A stretch of DNA of 18,576 bases from Gammaproteobacteria bacterium (GCA_003562535.1 PWUP01000087.1:1-18576); one strand, 5' to 3'; positions 6,656-13,931 are shown, counted from the stretch's first letter. Numbers and translations are program-made. Notes: generated by a model from the letters alone, not told the origin.

Positions 6656-9025
6656 TTAACCTGGATGCAGGTACAGCGTGTAGCGTACTGCACCGGGTAA
6701 TAAGGGGCTAGGATAGCCCATTACCCAATCTTCATGTCCAGCACGATAATAAGGTGACAGCGGATGACCGCTTTGGCCACCGGGCATATGAAATAAGCCC
6801 TCTTGCTCCCGGCCTGGGGAGACGACCAGCCGCTGTGAGGCCCCATTGTGCGGGGATTGTACCCTAGGGACATGCACTGCACCCGGCAAGGCTTGGGCTG
6901 GCATATCCAGCCAGCGCTGTCCCCACGGCAGTGCTGGGCTTAGGGGGTGTTGCATGTGCAGGATATTCACTTCACCCCAACGGGCTTGAGTCAGTTGCTC
7001 GGCACCGATGCGCTCGATGACCGCGTCCGCCGCGTCGAGTAACAATGCTTGCCAGTCGCTGAATTGCGCATTTAACCAGTGATCGGGCTGCTGGTTCAGT
7101 AATGTCCATAACGGGCCTTCACGCTGACGGATATGAGCGTAATCAAAGCGCTCATCCTTAGCCTGTAGCCAGCTATTCAGTGGCGCAAATACCCGTTGAC
7201 TGACTTCAGAACGAAAGTGCTGGATCAAGCGGTAATCCACCGCATCAACACTGGCCTGGGGTTTGTGCTCACCAGCGACGAGATCGCGTAATAGGGCGCG
7301 TTCCGGTGCGGCGGCTAGCGCCGCGTCATCGACCACAGCCCGTAACTGCGGGCGCCACGCCTGCATCAGTGCCGAGTGATCTGCAAGCTGAATGGCCAGC
7401 AAGTCGGTTTCACTGACTTGCTCCAGCGCCTGTAAGGACTTTTTAATGTGTTGGGCGCGAGCGCCTAAGGCGTAGCCTCCGTCACCGAGATGGGTGAGCG
7501 CTGAGCCGCCGACTTGGCGCGCATTAGCCGACCACAGACGTTGACCGCTGGGATTGAGAATATAGGGATAGTGGGTCGGGGCTAACCAGCCCAGCCAGCA
7601 GGCATCCGCCTGCCGCCAGTCCAAGGGTCGGCGCGTATCGCAGCCGGCTCGTTTGGGTATGGGGCCGGCAATTGTCCAAGCAATCTGTCCCGAAGCGTCC
7701 GCAAGCAGAATATTTTGATTGGGTAACCCCATGCCTGTCGCCATCTCCAGGCCGGTATTGACATCCGTTGTGGTTTCTAAGCGCATCAGGTCAAAATTAA
7801 CCGCTTGTGGATAATGTGCCGTCCAGCGCAGTACCCGTGGCTGCCCATGATGATCCTCATCGATGACCGGCCCCCAGTGGGTTTCACGAATCGTCAGCCA
7901 TTGGTCTTGTCCGCTGGCAACGACCAGCCGTTCGTGGTAATGCTCAAAAGAACGCTTCCCCTGCGGTGTGCGGTACTCACCGTTCGCCGTTACCTCCAAG
8001 ATGATCAGATCACTCCAATCGCCTTGGCTGTTGGTGAATCCCCACGCAAGCTGTCCATTGCTGCCTACTACCACAGCAGGGGCACCTGGCAGGGTCACAC
8101 CGACAATCTGCCGTTGCGGTTCACCATAGCGCAATACCACGCGATACCAGGTGTTGGGTACGGACAGTTCCAAGTGCATATCATTGGCCAGCATTGCTCC
8201 ACCATGAGCAGTTAATCCTCCCGCTACGGCCCACGCATTACTGCCTTGGTCGGGTGTTTCAGGGATGGACTCAACCCGTGATTGAGGGGCAAGATCACGC
8301 AGATTGAACGGATCGGCGCTAGGAATCCCGACCCACTCTACCTGAGTGGCATCGAGCGGTGCATCCCACGGCGTGCCCTTGGGGTCAAGAAAAGCGGCAG
8401 CGTCTGCGGGGAGGTGATCCCATAATAGACCGCGAGTGGTCTGTAAATGGATTTGCCGGGCATGCAGTTGCAGATACATGGCATAAATAGTCAATAGCGT
8501 ATCGGCAGGCTGCCACGCTGCGGGATGCTGCCGCAACAGCCAGTATTCGAAAGGGCGTTGCTGCAGCGCCGCTAAACCGGCATTCACCCCCTCCGTATAG
8601 GCATGCAGTTGGTCTAGGTCGGCAGCCGACATCTGCGCGAGTGCGGCCGTGGCGCGCTGACGAAAACGATGGGTTCGTGTTGAGCGATCTAGGGGTAAAG
8701 CGGCCTCTCCGACTAAAGCCGACAACTCACCAGCCGCACTGCGGCGGAGTAAATCCATTTGGAAAAACCGTTCTTGGGCGTGCAAAAATCCCAATGTACG
8801 AGTCGCATCCAGGCGATTGGCGGCGGTGAGGGTGGCTACCCCGGCGGCGTCGCGTTCGATCCGCACGCTGGCGCTCAACCCTGCCAGGGGCTGTTCACCT
8901 TCAACAAGTGGCAAACTTGCGCGCAGAGTGTGATAAGCCCATAGCGTAGCGGTGCCAGTCAGTAGCAATACGGCGGCTAGAGTCCACAGCAATCCACGCT
9001 TGATGCGCTGGGTCGAATTTTGCAT
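6656..9025 (-). CDS. Penicillin-acylase-family Ntn hydrolase (S45), periplasmic
   Basis: A 789-residue precursor of the peptidase S45 family (PF01804), enzymes that hydrolyse amide bonds of beta-lactams, acyl-homoserine lactones or related amides in the periplasm. Residues 11-31 form one hydrophobic segment that may be an uncleaved anchor or signal peptide. The alpha-chain part has the family run GFLHAQERFFQMDLLRRSAAGEL (from G79; HAQ, RFFQMD and RR conserved). Autoprocessing should occur before S262 in QGSNAW, making Ser the N-terminal nucleophile of the beta chain. NDMHL follows at 281, and N501 (LWSANAR), 239 residues after the serine, matches the oxyanion-hole asparagine. GFTNSQGDWSDL at 329-340 and a late GARAQHI are also typical. 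The substrate is unknown. The start has no clear ribosome site; the gene is divergent from the PIN-aminotransferase gene. Confidence 0.9.
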   Translation of the reverse strand: MQNSTQRIKRGLLWTLAAVLLLTGTATLWAYHTLRASLPLVEGEQPLAGLSASVRIERDAAGVATLTAANRLDATRTLGFLHAQERFFQMDLLRRSAAGELSALVGEAALPLDRSTRTHRFRQRATAALAQMSAADLDQLHAYTEGVNAGLAALQQRPFEYWLLRQHPAAWQPADTLLTIYAMYLQLHARQIHLQTTRGLLWDHLPADAAAFLDPKGTPWDAPLDATQVEWVGIPSADPFNLRDLAPQSRVESIPETPDQGSNAWAVAGGLTAHGGAMLANDMHLELSVPNTWYRVVLRYGEPQRQIVGVTLPGAPAVVVGSNGQLAWGFTNSQGDWSDLIILEVTANGEYRTPQGKRSFEHYHERLVVASGQDQWLTIRETHWGPVIDEDHHGQPRVLRWTAHYPQAVNFDLMRLETTTDVNTGLEMATGMGLPNQNILLADASGQIAWTIAGPIPKRAGCDTRRPLDWRQADACWLGWLAPTHYPYILNPSGQRLWSANARQVGGSALTHLGDGGYALGARAQHIKKSLQALEQVSETDLLAIQLADHSALMQAWRPQLRAVVDDAALAAAPERALLRDLVAGEHKPQASVDAVDYRLIQHFRSEVSQRVFAPLNSWLQAKDERFDYAHIRQREGPLWTLLNQQPDHWLNAQFSDWQALLLDAADAVIERIGAEQLTQARWGEVNILHMQHPLSPALPWGQRWLDMPAQALPGAVHVPRVQSPHNGASQRLVVSPGREQEGLFHMPGGQSGHPLSPYYRAGHEDWVMGYPSPLLPGAVRYTLYLHPG

Positions 9026-9076
9026 GACAGTAGTTCAGTTCAGTGTGCAGAACGGTCAGTTGGGTATTGATCTGTT

Positions 9077-9106
9077 TTGCCGAATACTCACTCACTCGGG
9101 TACACT
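9077..9106 (+). promoter_or_regulatory. Candidate promoter for the PIN-aminotransferase gene
   Basis: TTGCCG (9077-9082) and TACACT (9101-9106), separated by 18 nt, give four of six matches each to the sigma-70 boxes. The start point would be near 9113, leaving a leader of about 20 nt before the GTG at 9134. It lies in the 108-nt divergent gap shared with the acylase gene. Confidence 0.4.
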
Positions 9107-9120
9107 AGGTGCCATCCATG

Positions 9121-9125
9121 AGGAG
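9121..9125 (+). promoter_or_regulatory. Shine-Dalgarno site deciding the GTG start at 9134
   Basis: AGGAG sits 8 nt upstream of GTG at 9134. A nearer ATG at 9118 runs into TAG within five codons, so the GTG is the only start compatible with this ribosome site. Confidence 0.7.
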
Positions 9126-9133
9126 TATCCCTA

Positions 9134-10684
9134 GTGACTACCGACACGCATTCTACCGTACAGTTGGTTTTTGATGCTAACGTGTTAGCCGATGCCTTGG
9201 CCGTGAATGGTCTGGAAGGCCAGTACGCCGCTGCTGCCCTAGACAGAGTGCGACAGGGTGAGGTTGAAGGCTGGTATGCCCCACATACTCTGATGTCCGC
9301 TTATGCACAGCTAGAAGCCATGGGGGCGTTGCCGGAGGCTCACGCGATGTTGCAAGAATTATCCACCGTGCTTAAGCCTCTGCCGCAAATCGGTGATGAA
9401 TTACTGCGCCTTGACCTATCCGTAGGCGAGCGGCCTGATTCACCCCTGATGATTCGTTTGGCTGAAGACTATTTACCCAACCCGGTATTTGTGACCCGTG
9501 ATCCGGCATTCCCGCAGATCTTGGGGCGGCAGGTGGTTCATCCTAAGTGGTTAGCCGAACAGGGGATCACTCCGTGGCAAAAACCTGAGTCGCAAGTGCC
9601 TTTTATTGACCTAGCCCTGCAACAGCGAGCCATCAGACCGCAGTTACAACGCAATATTCATCGTGTATTACAACACGGCCAATACATTCTTGGTCCCGAG
9701 GTCAGCGAACTGGAACAGCGCCTAGCGGATTACACCGGGGCCAAACACTGCGTCACCGTCGCCAGTGGCACCGAGGCGTTGCTGATCAGTCTGATGGCGC
9801 TGGGTGTGGGGCCAGGCGATGAGGTCATTACGACCCCGTTCAGTTTCATCGCCACCACTGAAGTCATTGTGCTCCTAGGCGCTAGGCCGGTGTTTGCCGA
9901 TGTCGAACCGGACACCGGAAATATCGACGCCAGCGCGATTGAGGCGCAAATCAGCAGTTGCACCCGCGCCATCATGCCGGTCAGTCTTTACGGTCAACCT
10001 CCGGATATGGAGGCGATTAACACGGTTGCCGCTCGCTATAATCTTCCGGTGATTGAAGATGCGGCGCAAAGTTTTGGAGCCGAATACCGAGGTCGCAAAA
10101 GCACTAACCTGAGCACGGTAGGGTGTACCAGTTTTTTTCCCAGTAAACCCCTGGGGGGGTATGGCGATGGCGGGGCGATTTTCACCCATTACGCCAATCT
10201 GGCTCAAGTGTGTCGGGAGCTACGGGTGCATGGGCAAAGCAAGCGTTATTTGCACACCCGTATCGGCGTAGGCGGGCGCATGGACTCGTTGCAATGCGCG
10301 GTGGTACTGGCCAAACTGGAACGTTTCGAACAGGAAGTTCAGCATCGTCAGGCGATTGGTGCCCGTTACAATGAGCTGTTAGACCAAGCAGGTATTCCTC
10401 GGGTGCAACAGCGCCCGGATCGCAGCAGCGTGTTTGCTCAGTACACGCTATTTACTGAACGGCGTGAGCCGGTACAGGCGGCTTTGCAACAGGCCGGTAT
10501 TCCCACAGCGGTGCATTATCCTTTGCCTTTGAATTTACAGCCGGCCTATCAGCGTTTATGTTGTCCCGACTGCACGCCAGTAGCGGCCTCGCTGGCTCAA
10601 CGGGTATTGAGCTTACCGATGAGTGCCGATTTGCGCCCCGATCAGCAACAGCGTGTGGTCGAGGCGTTGATTGCCGCTTCTTAG
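9134..10684 (+). CDS. PIN-like domain fused to DegT/DnrJ/EryC1-family (WbpE-like) sugar aminotransferase
   Basis: A 516-residue two-domain protein in one uninterrupted frame. Residues about 8-140 look like a PIN nuclease fold: a first strand ending in D14 (LVFDANVLADAL), D102 (ERPDSPLM) and a final FVTRDPAF with T121 and D123. The acidic residue usually found after the second strand appears to be missing (APHTLMS around 49-55), so the nuclease site may be degenerate. Residues 155-516 form a complete PLP-dependent aminotransferase: VPFIDLALQQRA, GTEALL at 212, D309 in VIEDAAQSFGAEY (ring-nitrogen contact) and K338 in SFFPSKPLGGYGDGGA (Schiff-base lysine). The motif set is closest to WbpE, which aminates UDP-3-keto-sugars with glutamate as donor. 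There is no start codon at the domain junction. Neighbours include no sugar-nucleotide genes. The stop overlaps that of the convergent lipoprotein gene. Confidence 0.9.
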   Translation: MTTDTHSTVQLVFDANVLADALAVNGLEGQYAAAALDRVRQGEVEGWYAPHTLMSAYAQLEAMGALPEAHAMLQELSTVLKPLPQIGDELLRLDLSVGERPDSPLMIRLAEDYLPNPVFVTRDPAFPQILGRQVVHPKWLAEQGITPWQKPESQVPFIDLALQQRAIRPQLQRNIHRVLQHGQYILGPEVSELEQRLADYTGAKHCVTVASGTEALLISLMALGVGPGDEVITTPFSFIATTEVIVLLGARPVFADVEPDTGNIDASAIEAQISSCTRAIMPVSLYGQPPDMEAINTVAARYNLPVIEDAAQSFGAEYRGRKSTNLSTVGCTSFFPSKPLGGYGDGGAIFTHYANLAQVCRELRVHGQSKRYLHTRIGVGGRMDSLQCAVVLAKLERFEQEVQHRQAIGARYNELLDQAGIPRVQQRPDRSSVFAQYTLFTERREPVQAALQQAGIPTAVHYPLPLNLQPAYQRLCCPDCTPVAASLAQRVLSLPMSADLRPDQQQRVVEALIAAS

Positions 10685-11295
10685 CCATTGGGCGGTGATG
10701 CTGCGCTGAGCCTCTCCACTACAAACTCAGCGAGTTCCGTCAGTAATTCCGCCACGGCGGTATTGGCCGCTTGTACGCCGCCGTATGCGTTGTCAGTGGG
10801 TGCAGACTGTACACTATGAAACGTGCGACTGGCCATCACCTGGCGATTGCTGACATCAATGAGATTAGCTCGCACACCGACGCGCACTTGGCTGGGCGTG
10901 GTGTAAAATTCCTGCTGTAAACGCAGTAATTTAACTTCTAAGTGATAATCCGCCCGTCCGCTGCCCGGCTGGGTCAACACGGCATGAAAGGCTCCCGTGC
11001 GCTCTAAGGTCTCCACGAGCAAGGGACGCAGCATCTGCGCCGGCGCGTCAGCCCAGCGACTGTCCCGATAGGCGTATAACGCGGCTGGGGTTTCGGTATA
11101 CACCATACCATCACCCTGAAATCCCGGCTCAGCACGGGGTGTCGTCACCCATAACACGGTGTCCCCGCGCACTGTCGTCGGGGTGGGGGTACCGACGGCG
11201 GTCAGCAGATACACCGTCGGCTCCGGAGGCATTTGGCGTACCGCCGTGCAGGCGCTGGTCAGCAGCACAAGCAGCACTATGCTGTAATACTTCAT
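10681..11295 (-). CDS. Mla-type ABC auxiliary lipoprotein (PqiC/DUF330-like, ABC_trans_aux)
   Basis: A 204-residue predicted lipoprotein. A short hydrophobic signal ends in a lipobox-like LTSAC with lipidation at C16. The mature part begins with a proline-rich stretch and then follows the ABC transport auxiliary family (PF03886): VYLLTAVG, the GDGMVYTETPAALYAYRDSRWADAP segment (key parts are MVY and YRDSRW), PLLVETLERTGAF and a final amphipathic helix. Family members sit in the outer membrane and receive lipids from MCE-protein tunnels. The start overlaps the MCE gene stop as ATGA, so the two are coupled. Its stop overlaps the convergent aminotransferase stop by 4 bp, leaving no room for a separate terminator. 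Confidence 0.87.
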   Translation of the reverse strand: MKYYSIVLLVLLTSACTAVRQMPPEPTVYLLTAVGTPTPTTVRGDTVLWVTTPRAEPGFQGDGMVYTETPAALYAYRDSRWADAPAQMLRPLLVETLERTGAFHAVLTQPGSGRADYHLEVKLLRLQQEFYTTPSQVRVGVRANLIDVSNRQVMASRTFHSVQSAPTDNAYGGVQAANTAVAELLTELAEFVVERLSAASPPNG

Positions 11296-12266
11296 CGCCC
11301 CTGCTCCCCAGGCCCGGGCCGCACACTAGGCCGACCGAACAACAAGATTTGTGGATCACGCTCCAATACCTGCATAAACCGTTGCACCGAATCGGTCAAC
11401 TGATTGATCTCCAGAACCAATGCATCCAGCTCCGGGCCACTGCGTTGCATGAGCAGTGACAGCTCACTCTGAGTGGCGACCACCGCCTGATCCACACTCT
11501 GTACCATAGCGTCCACTGTAGCCACACTGTTTTCTAATTGAGTCACCAAGCGGTTCACTCCAACACCGGTTTCGGCACCCACTGCTAATAGGGCGGCTAG
11601 ATGCACTAAGGATTGATCGATGGCCTCAGCTTGTGCGGCTATCGCCCCAGTGACGGTATCCAAATGCACCAATGTGGACCTAATGGCCGCTGACTCTGCC
11701 GCTACCGTTGTGCTGATCGTGTTCACATTGGCTAACACACTGGCCACCGCCTGTTGATTCGCAGGACTCAACAAAGCACCCAGATCGGCGGACAACTGCT
11801 GCATGACTTCTAAAGCATCGTTAAAGGCATTGTCCAAGCGCTGCACCAGCGAAGGCAGACTGCGAATCACCGGATAGGGTTCACCTTCAGCGGCTCTAAG
11901 CGGCGGTGAACCCGGACTGCCACCGCTGAGTTCCACTGTAGCCAGACCGGTTAACCCTTGAATGGTTAACGTCGCTGCCGTGTCTTCACGAATCGGCGTA
12001 CCCTGCTCGATTTGTAGGGTGACAATCACGCGGCGCGGGTCATCGGGATCGAGGCGAATGCTGGACACCTGCCCAACATCGACACCGCGATAACGCACTG
12101 CCGAACGCGGGTTTAACCCAGACACTGATTCACGCACATAGACTCGGTAGGTATCGTAGAGACGATCGCCTAATCCACCGGCCAGCCACAGCGCGACAAT
12201 CACCAGCGCCAAGCCCAGCACAATGACAAATGATCCCACTAAGGTGTAACTGACTTTGGATTCCAT
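11292..12266 (-). CDS. mlaD: MCE-domain substrate-binding protein of an Mla-type lipid ABC transporter (MlaD-like)
   Basis: A 324-residue protein anchored by one N-terminal helix (about residues 9-30), followed by an MCE domain (PF02470) at about 38-116. Landmarks are RVYVRESVSGLNPRSAVRYRGV (VSGL and VRYRGV conserved), the GQV turn, and IQGLTGLATVELSGG closing the domain. The remaining 190 residues are mostly helical and coiled-coil-like with regular Val/Ala/Leu heptads, ending in the typical LERDPQILLFGR. MCE proteins assemble as hexamers and hold phospholipids in the periplasm; the long helical tail suggests a YebT/PqiB-like needle more than the short E. coli MlaD. It overlaps the ATPase gene by 28 nt and has no strong ribosome site. 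Confidence 0.9.
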   Translation of the reverse strand: MESKVSYTLVGSFVIVLGLALVIVALWLAGGLGDRLYDTYRVYVRESVSGLNPRSAVRYRGVDVGQVSSIRLDPDDPRRVIVTLQIEQGTPIREDTAATLTIQGLTGLATVELSGGSPGSPPLRAAEGEPYPVIRSLPSLVQRLDNAFNDALEVMQQLSADLGALLSPANQQAVASVLANVNTISTTVAAESAAIRSTLVHLDTVTGAIAAQAEAIDQSLVHLAALLAVGAETGVGVNRLVTQLENSVATVDAMVQSVDQAVVATQSELSLLMQRSGPELDALVLEINQLTDSVQRFMQVLERDPQILLFGRPSVRPGPGEQGR

Positions 12267-13018
12267 GACTGCTGTGCTGCCCGCGCACGCGGGCCTTGAA
12301 AATAATCGTGGATCAGCGGGTGATCATGCACCACCAACTGCGCCATCGGCTGACACGCCAACACCCGTCGTTCGCCTAAAAAAGCCACTCGGTCACTGCT
12401 GCGCCATAGCGAGTCCAAATCATGGGTAATCATGACCACACTCAAGCCCAGCGATTCTTTTAACTGTACCACTAAATCATCCAACGCGGCAGCCGCCACC
12501 GGGTCCAAACCCGCCGTAGGTTCGTCAAGAAACAGCAGTTCTGGATCCAGTGCCAGAGCGCGCGCCAAAGCGGCTCGTTTCAGCATCCCGCCACTGAGTT
12601 CACTGGGGTATTTATTGCTCGCATGGGCGGGTAAATCGGCTAGAGCAATTTTCAGCTCGGCCAGCTCGTCAATTTCACGCGGGCTGAGGTGCGTATGCTC
12701 CTGTAAAGGCACGGCCACGTTTTCCTTGACCGTGAGGCCACCAAACAACGCCCCTTGTTGGAACATCATGCCGAATCGCCGTCGCAGCAACAACGCCTCA
12801 ACCTCGCTGATACCGACCACCTCTTGACCGAGCACTTGGATTGAACCGGCAGTGGGGCGGAGCAACATAATAATTGCCCGCAACAAAGTCGTTTTTCCCG
12901 AACCACTGCCACCGACTAAGGCCACCACTTCACCGGCATTGACGGTTAAATCTAAATTATCATGAATAATTAATTGGTTAAACTGAGTCTGTAACTCTCG
13001 AATTACAATAACGGTCAT
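12239..13018 (-). CDS. mlaF: ATP-binding protein of an Mla-type lipid ABC transporter (MlaF-like)
   Basis: A 259-residue ABC ATPase. Walker A is GGSGSGKTT (36-44, K42), the Q-loop is FQQGALFGGLTV (Q87/Q88, with the GALF run typical of the MlaF family), the signature is LSGGM (141-145), Walker B is LLFLDEP with catalytic E166, and the switch histidine is H199 in ITHD. The C-terminal end HPLIHDYFQGPRAR resembles MlaF. It should power retrograde or anterograde phospholipid transport with MCE and permease partners. The start at 13018 has no Shine-Dalgarno, and only about 20 nt separate it from a structured element (13037-13350) whose complement forms a terminator-like hairpin facing this gene. 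A permease gene, usually directly upstream, is absent. Confidence 0.9.
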   Translation of the reverse strand: MTVIVIRELQTQFNQLIIHDNLDLTVNAGEVVALVGGSGSGKTTLLRAIIMLLRPTAGSIQVLGQEVVGISEVEALLLRRRFGMMFQQGALFGGLTVKENVAVPLQEHTHLSPREIDELAELKIALADLPAHASNKYPSELSGGMLKRAALARALALDPELLFLDEPTAGLDPVAAAALDDLVVQLKESLGLSVVMITHDLDSLWRSSDRVAFLGERRVLACQPMAQLVVHDHPLIHDYFQGPRARAAQQSWNPKSVTP

Positions 13019-13036
13019 CGTTTTATCGGATTGTGC

Positions 13037-13350
13037 GAAAAACCCCGTCGTTCAGGGCGGGGATGGATAGCGCGCGGTGCGGGAATCCCCCTTGCGGGGA
13101 TTCGCATAGCGCCGCTATAATCAGCGCGTTCTTTGAACCTACGGTCGGGCGGACCGAAAGTCACGCCTGTCAGATACGAGAATGTGAGACCTGGGGAGCA
13201 GGGGTTGGTTCGCCGCCGTAAAAGCTCCCGCGTGGAGCGTAGCGGCGATAACCAAGCCATCTCCTTGGGCAGTCTCGGGGCAGGAACCCACCGAAGCGAG
13301 GGCAACTTCGCCGTAGGAATCCTCTTCCTTTAGGGACAGGAGGACGTCAA
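13037..13350 (+). ncRNA. Structured RNA element, probable ORF-less IscB-type omegaRNA (HEARO)
   Basis: A 314-nt GC-rich element with extensive nested pairing on the plus strand. Seen stems: 13043-13049 with 13056-13062; ATAGCG 13067-13072 with CGCTAT 13113-13118, enclosing GAATCCCC 13083-13090 with 13096-13103; a long-range 7-bp pairing of CCTACGG 13138-13144 with CCGTAGG 13311-13317; GAGAC 13186-13190 with GTCTC 13272-13276; a three-step hairpin 13202-13258; CGAAG 13292-13296 with CTTCG 13306-13310; and a 3' hairpin ending in GGAGGACGTCAA. The terminal hairpins and the GTCAA end followed by ATGA resemble, from memory, HEARO RNAs that accompany iscB. No nuclease gene follows. G-U pairs (for example 13048 with 13057) favour the plus strand. 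Boundaries are approximate. A TnpB-type omegaRNA or an IS605-derived MITE are the alternatives. Confidence 0.68.
13038..13062 (-). terminator. Terminator-like hairpin facing the mlaF start
   Basis: Read on the minus strand, CCCCGCCC and GACGGGG form a 7-bp GC stem (one A-C mismatch on this strand) followed at once by TTTTT and only about 20 nt before the mlaF ATG. The hairpin is the complement of the omegaRNA-like element's first stem. If it works, it would stop transcripts coming from the pseudopilin gene. Confidence 0.45.
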
Positions 13351-13365
13351 TGAGTGCATTTCACC

Positions 13366-13926
13366 TTAACTCGGACACTTTATCTTAGCATCCTGCCCAT
13401 TAGCTAATCTTGGTCGTCCTCTGATATTAACCACAACGGCTCGGGCATGTGCTGACCCACGCGGATCGCAGATTCTCAACGTGTCGTTTGGCAGACCGGT
13501 ATTGCCGCGTGACACCCCCAATAAGCCGAATGAGACATGCTGAGCGTAATTGCCTCCGCTGCGGACGGTTATCCCCGGCGGTACCGGCCCAGAGACCCGG
13601 AGAATCTGGTTGTCTTCGTTAACTGTTCCGCTACGATCAGGATCAACAAACATAATCCACCCATGCTCCCATTCGCGGGTATCGTCATCGCTGCACTGCT
13701 GCTGATCCATACTGCGACAGATCGTCACGAAAGTCTGGCGTTTCATGGCCTCTGAGCGGGCTAAATGCAATGCCCCTAGCATCCCATTGCTGGTAGTCAC
13801 CATACGGGCATTTTGGATGCTGGACTGCAAACTCGGTATGCCCACCAGCAATAGGATTGCGGCAATGGCCACAACCACTAAGAGATCGAATAAGGTAAAC
13901 CCTGCGTAATCAACTCGTCTGAACAT
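13366..13926 (-). CDS. GspH/FimT-family minor pseudopilin
   Basis: A 186-residue type IV pilin-like protein. After a 9-residue leader it has the prepilin peptidase site and hydrophobic helix G-FTLFDLLVVVAIAAIL, placing cleavage before F10. The normally near-invariant Glu at position +5 of the mature protein is Asp (FTLFD). The C-terminal domain matches GspH/FimT (PF12019): LHLARSEAMKR, then a cysteine pair in ICRSMDQQQC, WEHGWIMFVD, ILRV and a second pair, ICDPRG and the terminal KIKCPS. FimT-like proteins are minor tip subunits of type IV pili, some of which bind DNA. AAGGAGG lies 5 nt upstream of the ATG at 13926. The gene stands alone: no other pilus genes are in view. It points toward mlaF, with the structured element between them. 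Confidence 0.9.
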   Translation of the reverse strand: MFRRVDYAGFTLFDLLVVVAIAAILLLVGIPSLQSSIQNARMVTTSNGMLGALHLARSEAMKRQTFVTICRSMDQQQCSDDDTREWEHGWIMFVDPDRSGTVNEDNQILRVSGPVPPGITVRSGGNYAQHVSFGLLGVSRGNTGLPNDTLRICDPRGSAHARAVVVNIRGRPRLANGQDAKIKCPS

Positions 13927-13931
13927 GGCAG

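Noticed and set aside
13015..13305. 96-codon open frame on the minus strand covering the structured element
   Set aside because: Its composition is basic and repetitive, it matches no family I know, it overlaps paired RNA stems throughout, and it has no ribosome site. Open frames are common in GC-rich structured RNA.
13133..13333. 66-codon plus-strand open frame inside the structured element
   Set aside because: It runs through the long-range paired core of the RNA and shows no protein-like pattern.
13037..13350. Interpretation as the right end of an IS200/IS605 TnpB element
   Set aside because: The 3' hairpin and GTCAA end also fit TnpB right ends, but there is no trace of a tnpB 3' coding part (zinc ribbon) and the element has its own 5' terminal hairpin and folded core. 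Kept as an alternative, not the main call.
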